From Panax quinquefolius (lineage: Eukaryota; Streptophyta; Magnoliopsida; Apiales; Araliaceae): DNA of 64,000 nucleotides. The DNA is taken from assembly GCA_020205615.1 (NCBI GenBank), contig CM035170.1, positions 62,609,322-62,673,321 on the forward strand, read 5' to 3'. Shown here piece by piece: positions 33,537 to 45,535 of the stretch. Within the stretch, counting starts at the first letter, position 1. Each line of letters opens with the position of its first letter. The position numbers were made by a program, and so were the translations under genes. The notes beneath the pieces were generated by a model. The model ran no database searches. It had not been told where the DNA came from and was given only the letters and a program-made list of their open reading frames with translations.

Positions 33537-35686
33537 AGCATGAAAAAGGTAGAAATTCCACAATAAAATCCATACAAATATTTACGGTATAATGATATTG
33601 AAAGAATAATATTTCTTAAACTTATAAACAATTTATTTTAATTGTTTACACTTTACTAAATAATGCATTTAATCATTCTAAAATGCCAACCTCATAAGAT
33701 TTCATCACCAATAACCAAAACCCTCATCAAAAATCTGCATATACCTCGTATAGGATTCTCGAAACCATAAAATCCTATTTTCTAATTTTCTTACTTCACA
33801 TAACATATTTAATTCATTTACTCATAACTAGTCCATTTTCATGAAAAATACCAAATCGGTTCCAAAAATATTTCTTTTACGGGATTTAGCGAGAATATAG
33901 TCCCATATTGAACATATATTTTTCTCGAAATTTTTAAAATTCATTTACTATTTTTCATATGGCCAAAACACTTAGAATATTTAGACATTTATCATAAATT
34001 GTACTTTTATCCAAAAATTCCAAAATTCACAAAGTATCTTGATATTATATAGATATACTTCCAATAAAAATTTCATCAATTTTGGAGTTAACCACAAGGA
34101 GTTATAAGCGGTTACTTTTAAAATAGTCTTTTCTCATAAAATTCATAACTCTTAATCTATACATCCAAAAATCACCATTTTTGGACACAATCAATAAAAC
34201 TCATCAAAATATCATTTCAAATTTTTCCAGAATTTTGAAGGTCGGAAAAAATCTGAAACATAAAAAACATAACAACCATAAAATCCACTTTTCGAAAAAG
34301 CGGTATTTACGACTTGAATATCGGATATAACTTATTTGAGCGAAATTGCGTCGTATAGCAACACTCAAGATATCTAAATACTAACAAAAATATCTTTGAT
34401 AATATAGAGAGAGAAAACTTATGTTTCCGGTGTGATTTTCAATTCTAACATAAGCACTTTATTTATAGGAAAATCTTTAGAAACATGCTATAAGAGACTA
34501 AAATAATAAAATATATTATTTCTTTTCTTCTTCCTCCATACCTCAATTTGTCAAACCAGCCACCAGCCATCTTTGAACCAAAAGATAGTAGCCCATGTGT
34601 TGATAACCAAGTGGGTCCCACCCATAAATTAATAAAAATCATTTTATTTTCCAAAACTTCAATAATTCATAGAAAATAGACCATTTATCAGAAAAATACA
34701 AATTTTATGTCCATTCTACTTGAAATCAAATTCTCTACAACTTTGTAGCTTTGAGTTTTCCAAATTCCAAACCAAAAATATCCAAAAATCCCCAAACGGA
34801 TGATTTTTAATACCTCCACTTTGCAACAAAATCTTGATAAAACACCTCGGCATTAATTCCTTCATTTTATCCACATAAAATAAATATATCCATCATTTAT
34901 ATCCATATAAAATAAATATTTCCTTATCATATAAATCAATAATTAATTATTCATAAATAATATTACGAGAATCACATAATAATGACAACGGCGGTTCCTA
35001 GAAAGAGGGGCTTTCATATAAGGATTTCTCCTTCTTGGCGCGCAATTAGGTGACCAAACCTCTCCTTGATGAGAACTTTCTAGACATTGCCAATAATGCT
35101 TATCTAATAATATTATTCAAATAATATGAATTATTGATCGATAATGGAATCTTTGTGCGTTGACAATTATTGAAACAACAATAATATAAAATATCAACGC
35201 ATCAATTATTGAATCGATAAAATAAAATATTGAGCGATAATTCTTTGTAACAATTATTGAGTAGTGCCTTCTTACGTAAGGATCGATAATTCAAAAATCT
35301 TTGTGTAAAATGGTGTGTTTCTTTGTGCGAAACACGCGTATTCTTGTTTTTAACCACAAGGGTATTCAATATAGTGTTAATGAGTAACAACTACTGTAGT
35401 TATTTATAAAAACTCAATTTTTGTCATTTTCTTCATCAAGCGGTTATTAGTTATGGGGCCCACAAATGGTTTTGTGCGTCGTCGTACGAATATTCCCAAA
35501 CATCGAATAATATTCCCGACTAAGCGAATATTCCCAAACAATGAGATATTTTATAACCACTTGCGTATTTTGAAAAAAATTATATATATCACCCTTAACT
35601 TTAAACTTTTATCAATTTAATCATTTCTTGAATTGTAATTATAAGAAAAATTGAATACTTTTATTTCATAAAATTAGGGTCTTCTG

Positions 35687-36795
35687 ATCTCCCTCCTTAT
35701 GAAATTTTGTCCCACAAAATTTACGTACACAGTATTTCTAAAAGTTTGAGAATACCTTGCTTTCATTTGATTCTATCTCCGGGTCATCACGACTTCTCCA
35801 TTGCTCATCTCCGTGATAACTTCATTTGGGTTCTTCACTTGTTGGGAAGTCATGACAACCGCTCTCCTTGAACTACTACGGCTTTGACTTTGCAGGCGAC
35901 ATTTGGCGTCATCACTCTGGTTGGAATATACTTTTCTATATAGGGCATATTCCTCCCTCAATTGCCTCGTCGTACTCTGATTCATGATCTGAATCATCAA
36001 TCTTGATCCATATCGAATTCGGGTTGACCACTCTGTGCGGGGGTAATTCAAAACTTCGATGTTGGGTTCTCCCGATTGCTTTCCAAAAAGAAATTCATAT
36101 CATCTATTTTAGCCTTCTTAGATCGGACATCTCTTTCCACAATATCCACGTGTGTCGTGCGGCTTTTTGCCCATGCATCACTTATTCTCACTCGTTCGGT
36201 TTTTTCTTCTTTCGATTTCAGATTCCATCTTTATCATCTTATACTACTGCGAAGAATGCTTACATTCAAGCATCACATATCGGGTAACCTGAAAGCTTGA
36301 ATTGTTGCATCCTTTTGTTCCACGACCCTTTGTTGTTCTTCAGCCTGCTCTTCTAACTCATGAATACGATTTTGCAATTCTACATTTTGATCATATAATA
36401 CCTCTAATAAATTCTCCTCAGGTACCTCTTCTTCCTCTTCTTCCTCACTCTCAGCTGTTACCTCTGCGACTATCTCGGGTGCAACTATCAATTCTTCACT
36501 CACCACAAGAATATCTCTAATTCCTTCTTAAATCCGACATCACATTATCATGGTTAGTGATTAGAGGTATCCCCACGGTCTCATTCACTCCATTGTTAAC
36601 ATTCTCGTGACCATTCTCAAATCTTGCCATAAAACAAGGGTTAATTAAACAAATTAACATATCACGTAATATCCGATATTATGGTGACCAACAAATAAGC
36701 TTAGGTAGGACACACTAGCGAAGGATTTACTCATCTCTCCCTCTAGTTATATTCCCAGATCTCATTGGAGACCATATCCTAAGCTCGATACCAAA
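35687..36795 (-). pseudogene. Residual gag/protease-edge of the long-LTR element
   Basis: Minus-strand reading: ATG at 36,630 opens MARFENGHENVNNGVNETVG, as in the chromovirus gag start at 9,587. A frame at 36,506-36,273 is acidic and then helical (SEEEEEEEVPEENLLEVLYD, LQNRIHELEEQAEEQQRVVE). A frame at 36,051-35,773 ends VKNPNEVITE, the same edge as KNPNEVIMG before the chromovirus protease, and then changes at about 35,795 into sequence matching the region just after chromodomain coding (near 5,020). So protease, RT, RNase H, integrase and most of the chromodomain are deleted. Gag frames are also interrupted. Confidence 0.65.
36783..36793 (-). other. Primer binding site (tRNA-Met type)
   Basis: GCTCGATACCA reads TGGTATCGAGC on the minus strand, one base off TGGTATCAGAGC-type sites, and lies two bases from the LTR starting at 36,796. 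Confidence 0.7.
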
Positions 36796-39700
36796 TGTGA
36801 CAACCCCAAAATAGGTCCATTCCATCCAACCTATTACGAGTTAGCCAAATACATGATGCAGAAAACAACTACAATTTTATTACAACAATTGTCATGCAAA
36901 ATACAACAACACATATCTTTGTGAGTTTGGATACAAATATATACCAAATGTGACTCTCATCCCAACCTTGGATAGCACGTCACAATGACACCTTACATAA
37001 AGGTATAGTCAAAAAGCTGTTTTAGAAATTAGAATCTTTGGGAAGTGCTCGAGAAACCTTCGTTACATGGGAGGCCATGCTTCAGGTTATGATAGATATC
37101 ATATGGCCACAAAATTATCCTTGGTTGACCCAATAGACCCCAAAAGAAAAATGAGAAAGATTACTATCATATTCTTCCCAATGGTGAGTCTTCTCTTGAC
37201 ATATCATTATCTCCACTTTGTCTCTAATTGAGAATTATACTTCAAACAAACACCAAGATTATATAGGTAGTGCTCGTAAATATACTCGACAAGTGGATGA
37301 GCACAACCTTGTCTTATGATGACCGCGAGGTTGTATGTCATTAGACATCTTGTATGATAGTGGCAAAACACCCTTCCAACGTTGGGTTAGCCTCACCTAG
37401 TTGATTCACCAAATATAACTACTAAATGATGACCATAGTTCTATTCCCTATTACCCCAGCTCGACCCGACTACTACACTCTTATTACACGAAAAGAATTG
37501 TGAAGCAAAAGGGTGAGCACAACTAACTACTTCGATAAAGAATATCATGACTAAAGATAATTAAATTATCAATAGCCTTCATCAATAATAAATCGAGATT
37601 TAGAACATATGGTAGATGATAAAATTTTCAACCATAGTTGCGGTGAACGAAGCGATCCATTAGAAGAGTCGAATAGACCATAAAATCTATTATCTTCTCT
37701 ATGTTAAAATCCACCAACAATGTTTTATCCTGTAACATCAATCAGCGATTACGGTCCACAATCATATGAATAACTTCATAATCATAATTGTGATTCTAAA
37801 TTTTCTCTTCGCATCCGGGGCGAAGATAATTTTCATCACATGTCTTTACACAAAACATCAAAGATCTTGGTTATACCAAATCACAGTTCACATTTAATCA
37901 TCATAATAATAAATTCATCTTTGCTACGGGCCAAAGATATTCATCAACAGATTCATCTTTTGCACTCTTGGCGAAGATATTCAACAACATGTCATCTTTT
38001 TACTACTGGGCGAAAGATATTCCTCAATAATTAATCTTTGCACTACATGCCGAAGATATTCATCAACAATTAATCATTGCTTTCAAAAATATATTCATCA
38101 ACGATTCATTCATATTTTGCACTACATGCCAAATATATTAATATCTCGAAAAAATATATATAATCATTTGAATTTATATAAACAATAATTATAACCATGT
38201 TGATCGATTCACCTTTGCACTTAAGCTAAAGATATTCAATTATAAATTCATGAATCGTGATCATACCGGTCAACAATTCAACTTTGCCTCTCTTGGCGAA
38301 AGAGAACCCGTAGTCGTGATCATACCAAAAATCTACCCATCTTTACACTCAAGTCGAAGAAAATATCATCGTTAGGGTTATAAAAATGTTATATATGATA
38401 ATAAAAATAATATGATCAACATATAGTTTTAATCTCAAGAGTAATATTCATAAATCAACTATAATTTGGTTAGAAAAAAAAACCAATTTTGTAGTGAATA
38501 GTACTAGTGAATAGTAACTTTCGTGAATAGTAACTCATGAATAGTAACTCTTAAATAGTAACTTCGTGAATAGTAACTTTAACTGAATAATAAACTGTAG
38601 TGACATGAAAAAGGTAGAAATTCCACAATAAAATCCATACAAATATTTGGGTATAATGATATTGAAAGAATAATATTTCTTAAGCTTATAAACAATTTAT
38701 TTTAATTGTTTACACTTTACTAAATAATGCATTTAATCATCTAAAATGCCAAACCTCATAAGATTTCATCACCAATAACCAAAACCCTCATCAAAAATCA
38801 TGCATATACCTCATATAGGATTCTCGAAAGCCATAAAATCCTATTTTCTAATTTTCTTACTTTACATAACATATTTAATTCATTTACTCATAACTAGTCC
38901 ATTTTCATGAAAAATACCAAATCGGTTCCAAAAATATTTCTTTTAAGGATTTAGCGAGAATATAGTCCCATATTGAACATATATTTTTCTCGAAATTTTT
39001 AAAATTCATTTACTATTTTTCATATGGCCAAAACATGAGAATATTTAGACATTTATCATAAATTGTACTTTTATCCAAAATTTCCAAAATTCACAAAGTA
39101 TCTTGATATTATATAGATATACTTCCAATAAAAATTTCATCAATTTTGGAGTTAACCACAAGGAGTTATAAGCGGTTACTTTTAAAATAGTATTTTCTCA
39201 TAAAATTCATAACTCTTAATCTATACATCCAAAATCACCATTTTGGACACAATCAATAAAACTCATCAAAATATCATTTCAAATTTTTCAAAAATTTTTG
39301 AAGGTCGAAAAAATTCTGAAACATGAAAAACATAACAACCATTAAAATCCACTTACCTCGAAAAGAAGCGATATTTACGACTTGAATATCGGATATAACT
39401 ATTTGAGCGAACTTCTACGTATATAGCAACTCTCAAGATATCTAAATACTAACAAAAATATGTTTGATAATATAGAGAGAAAAACTTTATGTTTACGGTG
39501 TGATTTTCAATTCTAACATAAGCACTTATTTATAGGAAAATCTTTAGAAACATGTAGGAGACTAAAATAATAAAATATATTATTTTTTTTCTTCTTCCTC
39601 ATACACCTCAATTTGTCAATCTAGCCACCAGCCATCTTTGAACCAAAAGATAGCAGACCCATGTGTTGATAACCAAGTGGGTCCCACCCATAAATTAATA

Positions 39701-40784
39701 AAAATTATTTTATTTTTGAAACTTCAACAATTCATAGAAAATAGACCGTTTATCAGAAAAATACTGAATTTTATATCCATTACTTTTTTGAAATCGAATT
39801 CTCTACAACTTTGTAGCTTTGAGTTTTCCAAATTCCAAACCAAAAATATCCAAAATCCATAAGCGGATGATTTTAATACCTCCACATTAACAAAATCTTG
39901 ATAAAACACCTCGACATTAATTCTTTCATTTTATCCACATAAAATAAATATATCCATCATTTATATCCACATAAAATAAATATTTCCTTATCATATAAAT
40001 CAATAATTAATTATTCACAAATAATATTACGAGAATCCAATAATGACAACCGAGGCGGTTCAGGAAGAGGGCTTTCAGATAAAATTTTCTCCTTCTTGGT
40101 AGCCATGATTAGGTGACCAAACCTCTCCTTGTGAAACTTTCTAGACATTGCCAATAATGCTATCTAATAATATTATTCAAATAATATGAATTATTGATCG
40201 ATAATGGAATCTTGTGCGATGACAATTATTGAAACAACAATAATATAAAATATCAACGCGACAATTATTGAATCGATAAAATAAAATATTGAGCGATAAT
40301 TCTTTGTAACAATTATTGAGTAGTGCCTTCTTACGTAAGAATCGATAATTCAAAAATCTTGTGTAAAAACTGCATGTATTTCTTTGTGAAAACACGCGTA
40401 TTCTTTGTTTTAACCAATAAGTATTCCAATAGTGTTAGCAGTAACAACTTCTGTTATTTATTTATAAAAACTCAATTTTTGTCATTTTCTTCATCAAGCG
40501 GTTATTACGTTATGGGGCCCTGAAATGGTTTGCTTAATAAATGCGAATATTCCCAAACAAAAAGAATTCTCGACCAACGAATATTCCCGAAATAATAATG
40601 AATATTTTATATAACCACTTTAAACTATTTTGAAATTAAAAATGAATACTTTTATTTCATATATCACCTTTAACTTTAAATATCGCTTTATCAATTTAAT
40701 CATTTCTTAATGAATATTATAATTATAAGAAAAATTGAATACTTTTATTTATCAAATCAACTTTTACGATCTGAGTTGAACGAC
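36796..40784 (-). repeat. 5' LTR of the long-LTR element
   Basis: Begins TGTGACAACCCC and carries about 80 bases at its start (CAACCTATTACGAGTTAGCC) that are shortened in the left copy. Contains the minisatellite at 37,915-38,110 and the GTGAATAGTAACTT array at 38,492-38,590. The right edge is uncertain: homology with the left LTR fades after 40,748. Non-coding. Confidence 0.65.
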
Positions 40785-43373
40785 ACAAATCTAACGTCCA
40801 GGTCTTAATTAAAAATTAAATACCATTTATATTCCAAAAATATTAAATATTTATGAAATATACTCAAAATAATTAAAAACTATTTTTAGAATTTAAAATA
40901 ATTTTTAAATTTATTTAGTATTTTTAATAATTAAAAACCATTTATTTCAATTTATTTAATTAAAATATTAATTTCCAGAAAATCATAATTACAAAAGGCC
41001 CAATAGCGATAGAACTGTCGCTATAGGTGTTCTTGAGTGTTCTTGAGCATTTCCAGAAACTCATGTCAGTTAACAAGTTAGCAACTTTGACCACATTTTG
41101 ATCTATGATCCCAAGGGTTTCTGGGTTGCTTGATGTTATAAACATGTAGTATTAATGTAATACTACACTTACAAACAAACATCATGCCTAAAAAACATCA
41201 AATCAGTGCATTATTAACCTCCAAAATGTCTGACAACCTAGTTCTTCATTTCAGGGTTTTCCAGAAAATGAAGAACAGACGAAGGGCTATATTTAGATCA
41301 TTGTAGCTTCCAGTATATGTATTATTTGTGTGATATAATGGTTGGAGCGTATAGAGAACATGTTAGGCTACAATTAAATATTATCAGATACTAACAACAA
41401 CATCACATATGAGATAACAAGCCTGGTCAAACTACTGACAAAAACTTTGTTCTTGAAGATTCTGGGTTTTCCACAATCTTCATCCGAGCAGTCGGTCAAC
41501 GGTGGTATGACCACTCCTAATTTTGATTTTGAGATATATCATGGTGATCTAATGACTTTAGTATATAGACTATATGCCAGGCTACAACTACAAAACGACA
41601 ACTGGGCCAAAACATTAACATACAACAAGATCAAGGACGTTAAATATCTTGTCAGACCACTGAAAAAAATTCTGGGTTACCCAGATTGTGATTTTCATGA
41701 ACGGTCAACGCCTTTTGACTGCTTATATCTGGAGATCTAGACATGCTATGACCATGATTAAAGTTCCAGATTATCGTACACATGACATAGAACAAATGTA
41801 TAACTTAAAACAACTCAAATCAAAAACAGAGAAGGATTTACAGGCATGACATTAGCTTGTCAGGCCATATTTCCAACTTTTCTCAGATTTCAAAAATCAT
41901 CAAATCCGAGCATTTTGATGTTATGGATCTAGGATTTAACAACCCAGATCACTAAAAGACACCTTATTACACATCTTTAATCAATCAATTACAACTTTTA
42001 ACATCAAATCAAAAGATTTTTGAAATTAGGGTTCTTATACCTTTAAAGCTTGATCTTGATCTCTGACCTTGATGATCTGATCTTGTCAAGTTAATAAGCT
42101 AACTTAGCTTTGATTCTCTCTCTCTCACACACTCTTAGTCCCGAAAATTCTAGAGAGAGAAGGTCTTTGTAGAAAATGAAAAATGAAAGTGGTTTTCTCT
42201 CTCTTTAAAACAATATATGTTATAATGCAATGCATGAGCTGTTGATTTGGGCTGGGATTGCTAGATATAAGTCACATGTATAGGCTAGGGTTGCTCAACC
42301 ACTCACCTTAGGTCTAGATCTACAAGCAACCTTCAAAATAATGCACAAAGTGCATTTTGGTCATTTCTATTTTTATTTTAACGGCAAACTTGTCAATTAG
42401 CCAAACCCTTAGGGTTTAGGGTTTGGGTTAGGGTTTAAGGTTTGGACCATTTTAGGGTTTAGGGTTTAACCCTTAACTTTGCAAAATTTTAATTTCTAAG
42501 ATTTTCCAATTTAGGTTTTAAAAATAGAAATTTGATATTTCTAAATTATAATTAGAATTTTCTAATTATATTAAAATTTCTTAATCACAAATTAAATCTT
42601 GCTAATTAGGATTAATATATCTAATTAAAATTGCTAATTAGCAATTATGGTTTAAATGGTAATTAGGGTTTACAAACCACTAATTAGGGTTTTCTAATAG
42701 AAAATTAATTTTCTAATTTAGAAATTAAATTTTATTAATTAGATTAGGGTTTTATAATTACTTAACTTGAAAATTAGGATTAGGGTTTTCTAATTAACAT
42801 TAAAACTATTTAATTAACACTTAGGTTTTTCCCTATTATAAATTTGGGTTCCAAACCTAGAAAGTAGGGTTTATAAATTTAAAATTAGGGTTTGCTAAAT
42901 AATTAAACTTTACCCTAATTAATATTATAATTAATATCACTTAAGCAATATAATTCACCGTTAAGTTCCCAGATTAGGGTTTTAAATTTCCGAATTAGAG
43001 TTTCGGATTCCCGAAATTGAAATTAGGGTTTCCAGAACCAATTTTAGGGTTTCTTGTTAATCGCTAGGGTTTTCTAACAGAACGTTCACCTTTTTAATAT
43101 ATACTTAGGGTTTGTTACAGATATCATTTGTCTGGTCAACCCTTAACCCTTAACCACATACTGTACACATACATAACCATATTCACAGAACATATTCACG
43201 TATTCCTTAATCCAGAATAATTCACCTAAATCCTTCACAGAATTTTGAAATCCTCCAAATTCCTTCTTAAAAATATCAAACGTATATACTTATTTTCTGT
43301 CTAGGTTCTAATTCTGAACCTTAAATCAATAAATTAAAATTTTAAAATTTTCCTAAATTCTCGGGTTGTCACA
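40785..43373 (-). repeat. Remainder of the compound element's 5' LTR
   Basis: From about 41,995 to 43,373 it matches 28,436-29,760, ending GGGTTGTCACA. The part at 40,785-41,990 has no partner in the window; it is AT-rich and contains a 97-residue ORF (41,447-41,740) without recognisable domains. The TTAGGGTTT words are denser here than in the left LTR. Confidence 0.6.
42409..42470 (+). repeat. Telomere-like tract in LTR
   Basis: TTAGGGTTTAGGGTTTGGG and two further GGGTTTAGGG groups in about 60 bases. It is the counterpart of 28,831-28,853, with more units and an insert, so the tract has changed length since the LTRs were copied. Confidence 0.75.
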
Positions 43374-43710
43374 AATACAATAAAATTATAATTTTTATTA
43401 TAATTATAATTTTATTTAATAAATTAACACATCACTTTAATTACACAAATCAAATTAAATAACATTATAACAAACCATATAATCTTTAATAACTCTCTGA
43501 TTTAGTTATTAAGTTAAATTAGAGTATTATCTCATAAATTTAATTCATCACTCTTTTATCTTAATTAAGTTAATTTCAATAACTCATGAATTATTTACTT
43601 ACTAATAAATAATCCAATAAATATCTACTACTGTGACAAACACATCAATTAAAAATCTTTATTTAATTGATAAATATTTAAAATTATAAATAAAATTACG
43701 GATTGTTACG
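43374..43710 (-). repeat. LTR end fragment, family C
   Basis: It matches 630-873 and ends GGATTGTTACG where the other ends GGATTTTTACA. It follows the LTR end at 43,373 directly and precedes the GTGGA duplication. It therefore supplies the outer right end of the compound block although the outer left end belongs to another LTR type. Confidence 0.65.
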
Positions 43711-44933
43711 GTGGAGGAAATTGAGAGTTGGGTCAAGAGGCGCAAGACTTACGCCTCGAATAGATCCTCGGTGTGTCGAGGGCGACAAAAACGCTTGAAA
43801 AGCCACGTGTCGGGCGGCGGATATCACAATTTACAACATATTGCTTCTAGGGTACGCATGTTATGTTTATAGTCATCTTTGTAGCTAAAATATCATATGT
43901 TTACATATTAATATGAAAAAATGAACTATAGGAGTCTCAATCTCAAGGTCAACCTATCAATTGGTTGGATGTGTATGTGGCAACCCGCGATGGTCTGCCT
44001 GAGGCTGTTCAGATAGCGATAATAAGCTCACTTTATACTAATATGTTATTTATAAATTGTGACAACCTTTTTTTAGCATTTTTTTTTTATTTATTTTTAA
44101 CTATTTAATTATTGACCTTTTGACAAAACACTTATAAGGGCTTAAGGAACGAGTGTTATCCTGAAGGCACCCCACGTCCGTCGATTGATCAAGAATTATG
44201 GGAGAGGGCGTCCGCCGTGAAGAAAAACTATGTTAAAGGCCAAGGAAAAAAATGGCCTTGGACCATCAATGGCACAGCAACTCGCCACCCGATCTACACA
44301 TGTCATCGAGGTTATCCAGCCTTTCATACTCCTGCTGACTGTGTGAGAGCGATCTGTTAGGATCGTGATCTTCTTCGTATACTATGCGGGCATCTGTAGT
44401 CTCTGAGTCCTGATGAGTTGGCGGATCACGATGGATCTGTGGCGATGGCAATGACACATCAATGAGAATAGCGACCATGTACATATCGTTTATTGTTTAG
44501 CTACATTGTCTTATATGTTTATAGTCTCTGAGTCACTGTCTTACTTATATGTTTCACTACATTGTCTATTGTTTAGCTTTCCCTAAGTCATAGCAGTATC
44601 AACACATGTAACATGTATGTTTTATTATTTTGTTAATTACAAGATCCTAATTTGGATGATCCATGAAGAGCGCCTAGACTTGTTTTTTAGATTTTTAAAG
44701 CCTTGTACTCTTTTAGATTCATTCTTTGGACAATTGTATTGGTTTATATTGATGTTTACGATTGTAGTGTATTGGATGAATGTTTATGATTGTATTGTGT
44801 TGGATGAAGAGCTAGACTTGTTGTGTTGGATGAATGTTTATTCATGGATGAATGTTTATTATATAGTAGTTATCATGGATGGTTGTTAATATGGATGCTT
44901 ATATATATTGCTGTGTGTTGGGATAGAAAGCAG
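43711..44933 (+). mobile_element. Old CACTA element, segment 3
   Basis: It matches 49,737-50,875 of the second CACTA. Coding pieces include WVKRRKTYASNRSSV-like sequence at about 43,725, the exon QGQPINWLDVYVATRDGLPE at about 43,945, and an ELWERASAVKKNYVKGQGKK-like stretch near 44,195. Stops interrupt it. The end at 44,933 (AAAGCAG) is the insertion site of the second CACTA; CAG is duplicated at 51,261-51,263. Non-coding tail from 44,480 to 44,933. Confidence 0.8.
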
Positions 44934-44955
44934 CACTACAAGAAAAAAGCCTATC
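44934..44955 (+). repeat. CACTA left terminal inverted repeat
   Basis: CACTACAAGAAAAAAGCCTA, matching the right end in inverted form with about three differences. Preceded by the CAG target duplication. Confidence 0.9.
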
Positions 44956-44959
44956 TGCG

Positions 44960-45240
44960 ACCAATAATATCAGCGACCGCTGTATTTGGTCGCGAATAAT
45001 GGTACTAGCGACCGCTATCTGCGACCACTATGGATTCTAGTCGCTAGGTAAGTTCGGCTGACGCGTGCGCGATCATTGATCGGCTCGCCACTATGATTTT
45101 CCTCCCTAAAATTTTGGTGTGAAACCACACGCGGTTTCTTTTGCGACTACTTTCTATCAGCGACCGCCTGGCGGTCGCTAACACGTCCACGTCATTAAAA
45201 ATCTGCGACCGCATGCGGTCGCAGATGGCGGTCGCGGATG
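44960..45240. promoter_or_regulatory. CACTA subterminal GCGACCGC repeats, left
   Basis: About a dozen GCGACC or GGTCGC words in both orientations, e.g. CAGCGACCGC at 44,971 and GCATGCGGTCGC at 45,210. By analogy with En/Spm, such subterminal motifs bind a transposon-encoded protein and are needed for excision. The sequence between them is otherwise unremarkable. Confidence 0.7.
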
Positions 45241-45269
45241 TATTTCAATAAACCAGTATCAGTTCATCA

Positions 45270-45362
45270 CTCTTGATCCATAACAGAAGAAAAAAAAGAG
45301 GGAGAAAAGAAGAGGAGAAGAGGAGAAGGGGGAGAAGAGAGAGAGAGAGGGAAAGAGGCCGC
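45270..45362 (+). repeat. Purine-rich (GA/GGA) tract
   Basis: About 90 bases almost only of A and G, from AGAAGAAAAAAAAGAGGG to GAGAGAGAGAGGGAAAGAGG. It lies just inside the left end of the CACTA, where a transposon promoter or 5' leader could be. Confidence 0.7.
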
Positions 45363-45475
45363 ACCGTGCAGCCACCATCATCACCACCACAGTACCCATG
45401 ACCGCCACTGCTACTACTTGTAGCCATACACCATCACCACCATCACAGGTTTCATTTAATTTGTTATTGACAATA

Positions 45476-45498
45476 TTTCATCACAGGTTTCATAAGAA

Positions 45499-45535
<37 letters not shown>

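Larger units (their letters stand above)
31802..35686 (-). repeat. 3' LTR of the long-LTR element
   Basis: Begins TGTGACAACCC and ends GGGTCTTCTG, where the chromovirus LTR has GGGGTCTTACA. Matches 36,880-40,740 over nearly its whole length. Contains a ~41-base minisatellite (32,880-33,060) and a ~16-base GTGAATAGTAACTT array (33,464-33,536). ORFs of 60-92 residues on both strands have no domains. Confidence 0.75.
31802..40784 (-). mobile_element. Long-LTR non-autonomous chromovirus relative
   Basis: Two ~3.9-kb LTRs (31,802-35,686 and 36,796 to about 40,784) enclose only 1.1 kb of interior. Reading the minus strand: primer site GCTCGATACCA (36,783-36,793), gag leader (ATG at 36,630), a gag-to-protease edge (NPNEVI), an abrupt join to chromodomain-end sequence, and a purine-rich tract. 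The LTRs are related to those of the chromovirus at 3,147-12,214. ACAAA occurs at 31,797-31,801 and 40,785-40,789 and could be the target duplication, but the right LTR end is eroded, so this is tentative. Confidence 0.75.
27857..43710 (-). mobile_element. Compound LTR-element block with GTGGA duplication
   Basis: GTGGA at 27,852-27,856 is repeated at 43,711-43,715, and joining the flanks restores CACTA sequence homologous to 49,720-49,760, so the whole 15.85 kb entered as, or grew from, one insertion. Inside are a left LTR (27,857-29,760), a non-coding interior (29,761-31,534) with tRNA-Met primer site, a right LTR start (31,535) that is interrupted by another element (31,802 to about 40,784), the right LTR end (43,373) and a foreign LTR end (43,374-43,710). 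The two outermost ends belong to different LTR types. Confidence 0.7.

Noticed and set aside
41447..41740. 97-residue plus-strand ORF MFLKILGFPQ...
   Set aside because: It lies inside LTR-type sequence, has no recognisable domain and no partner copy to test conservation.
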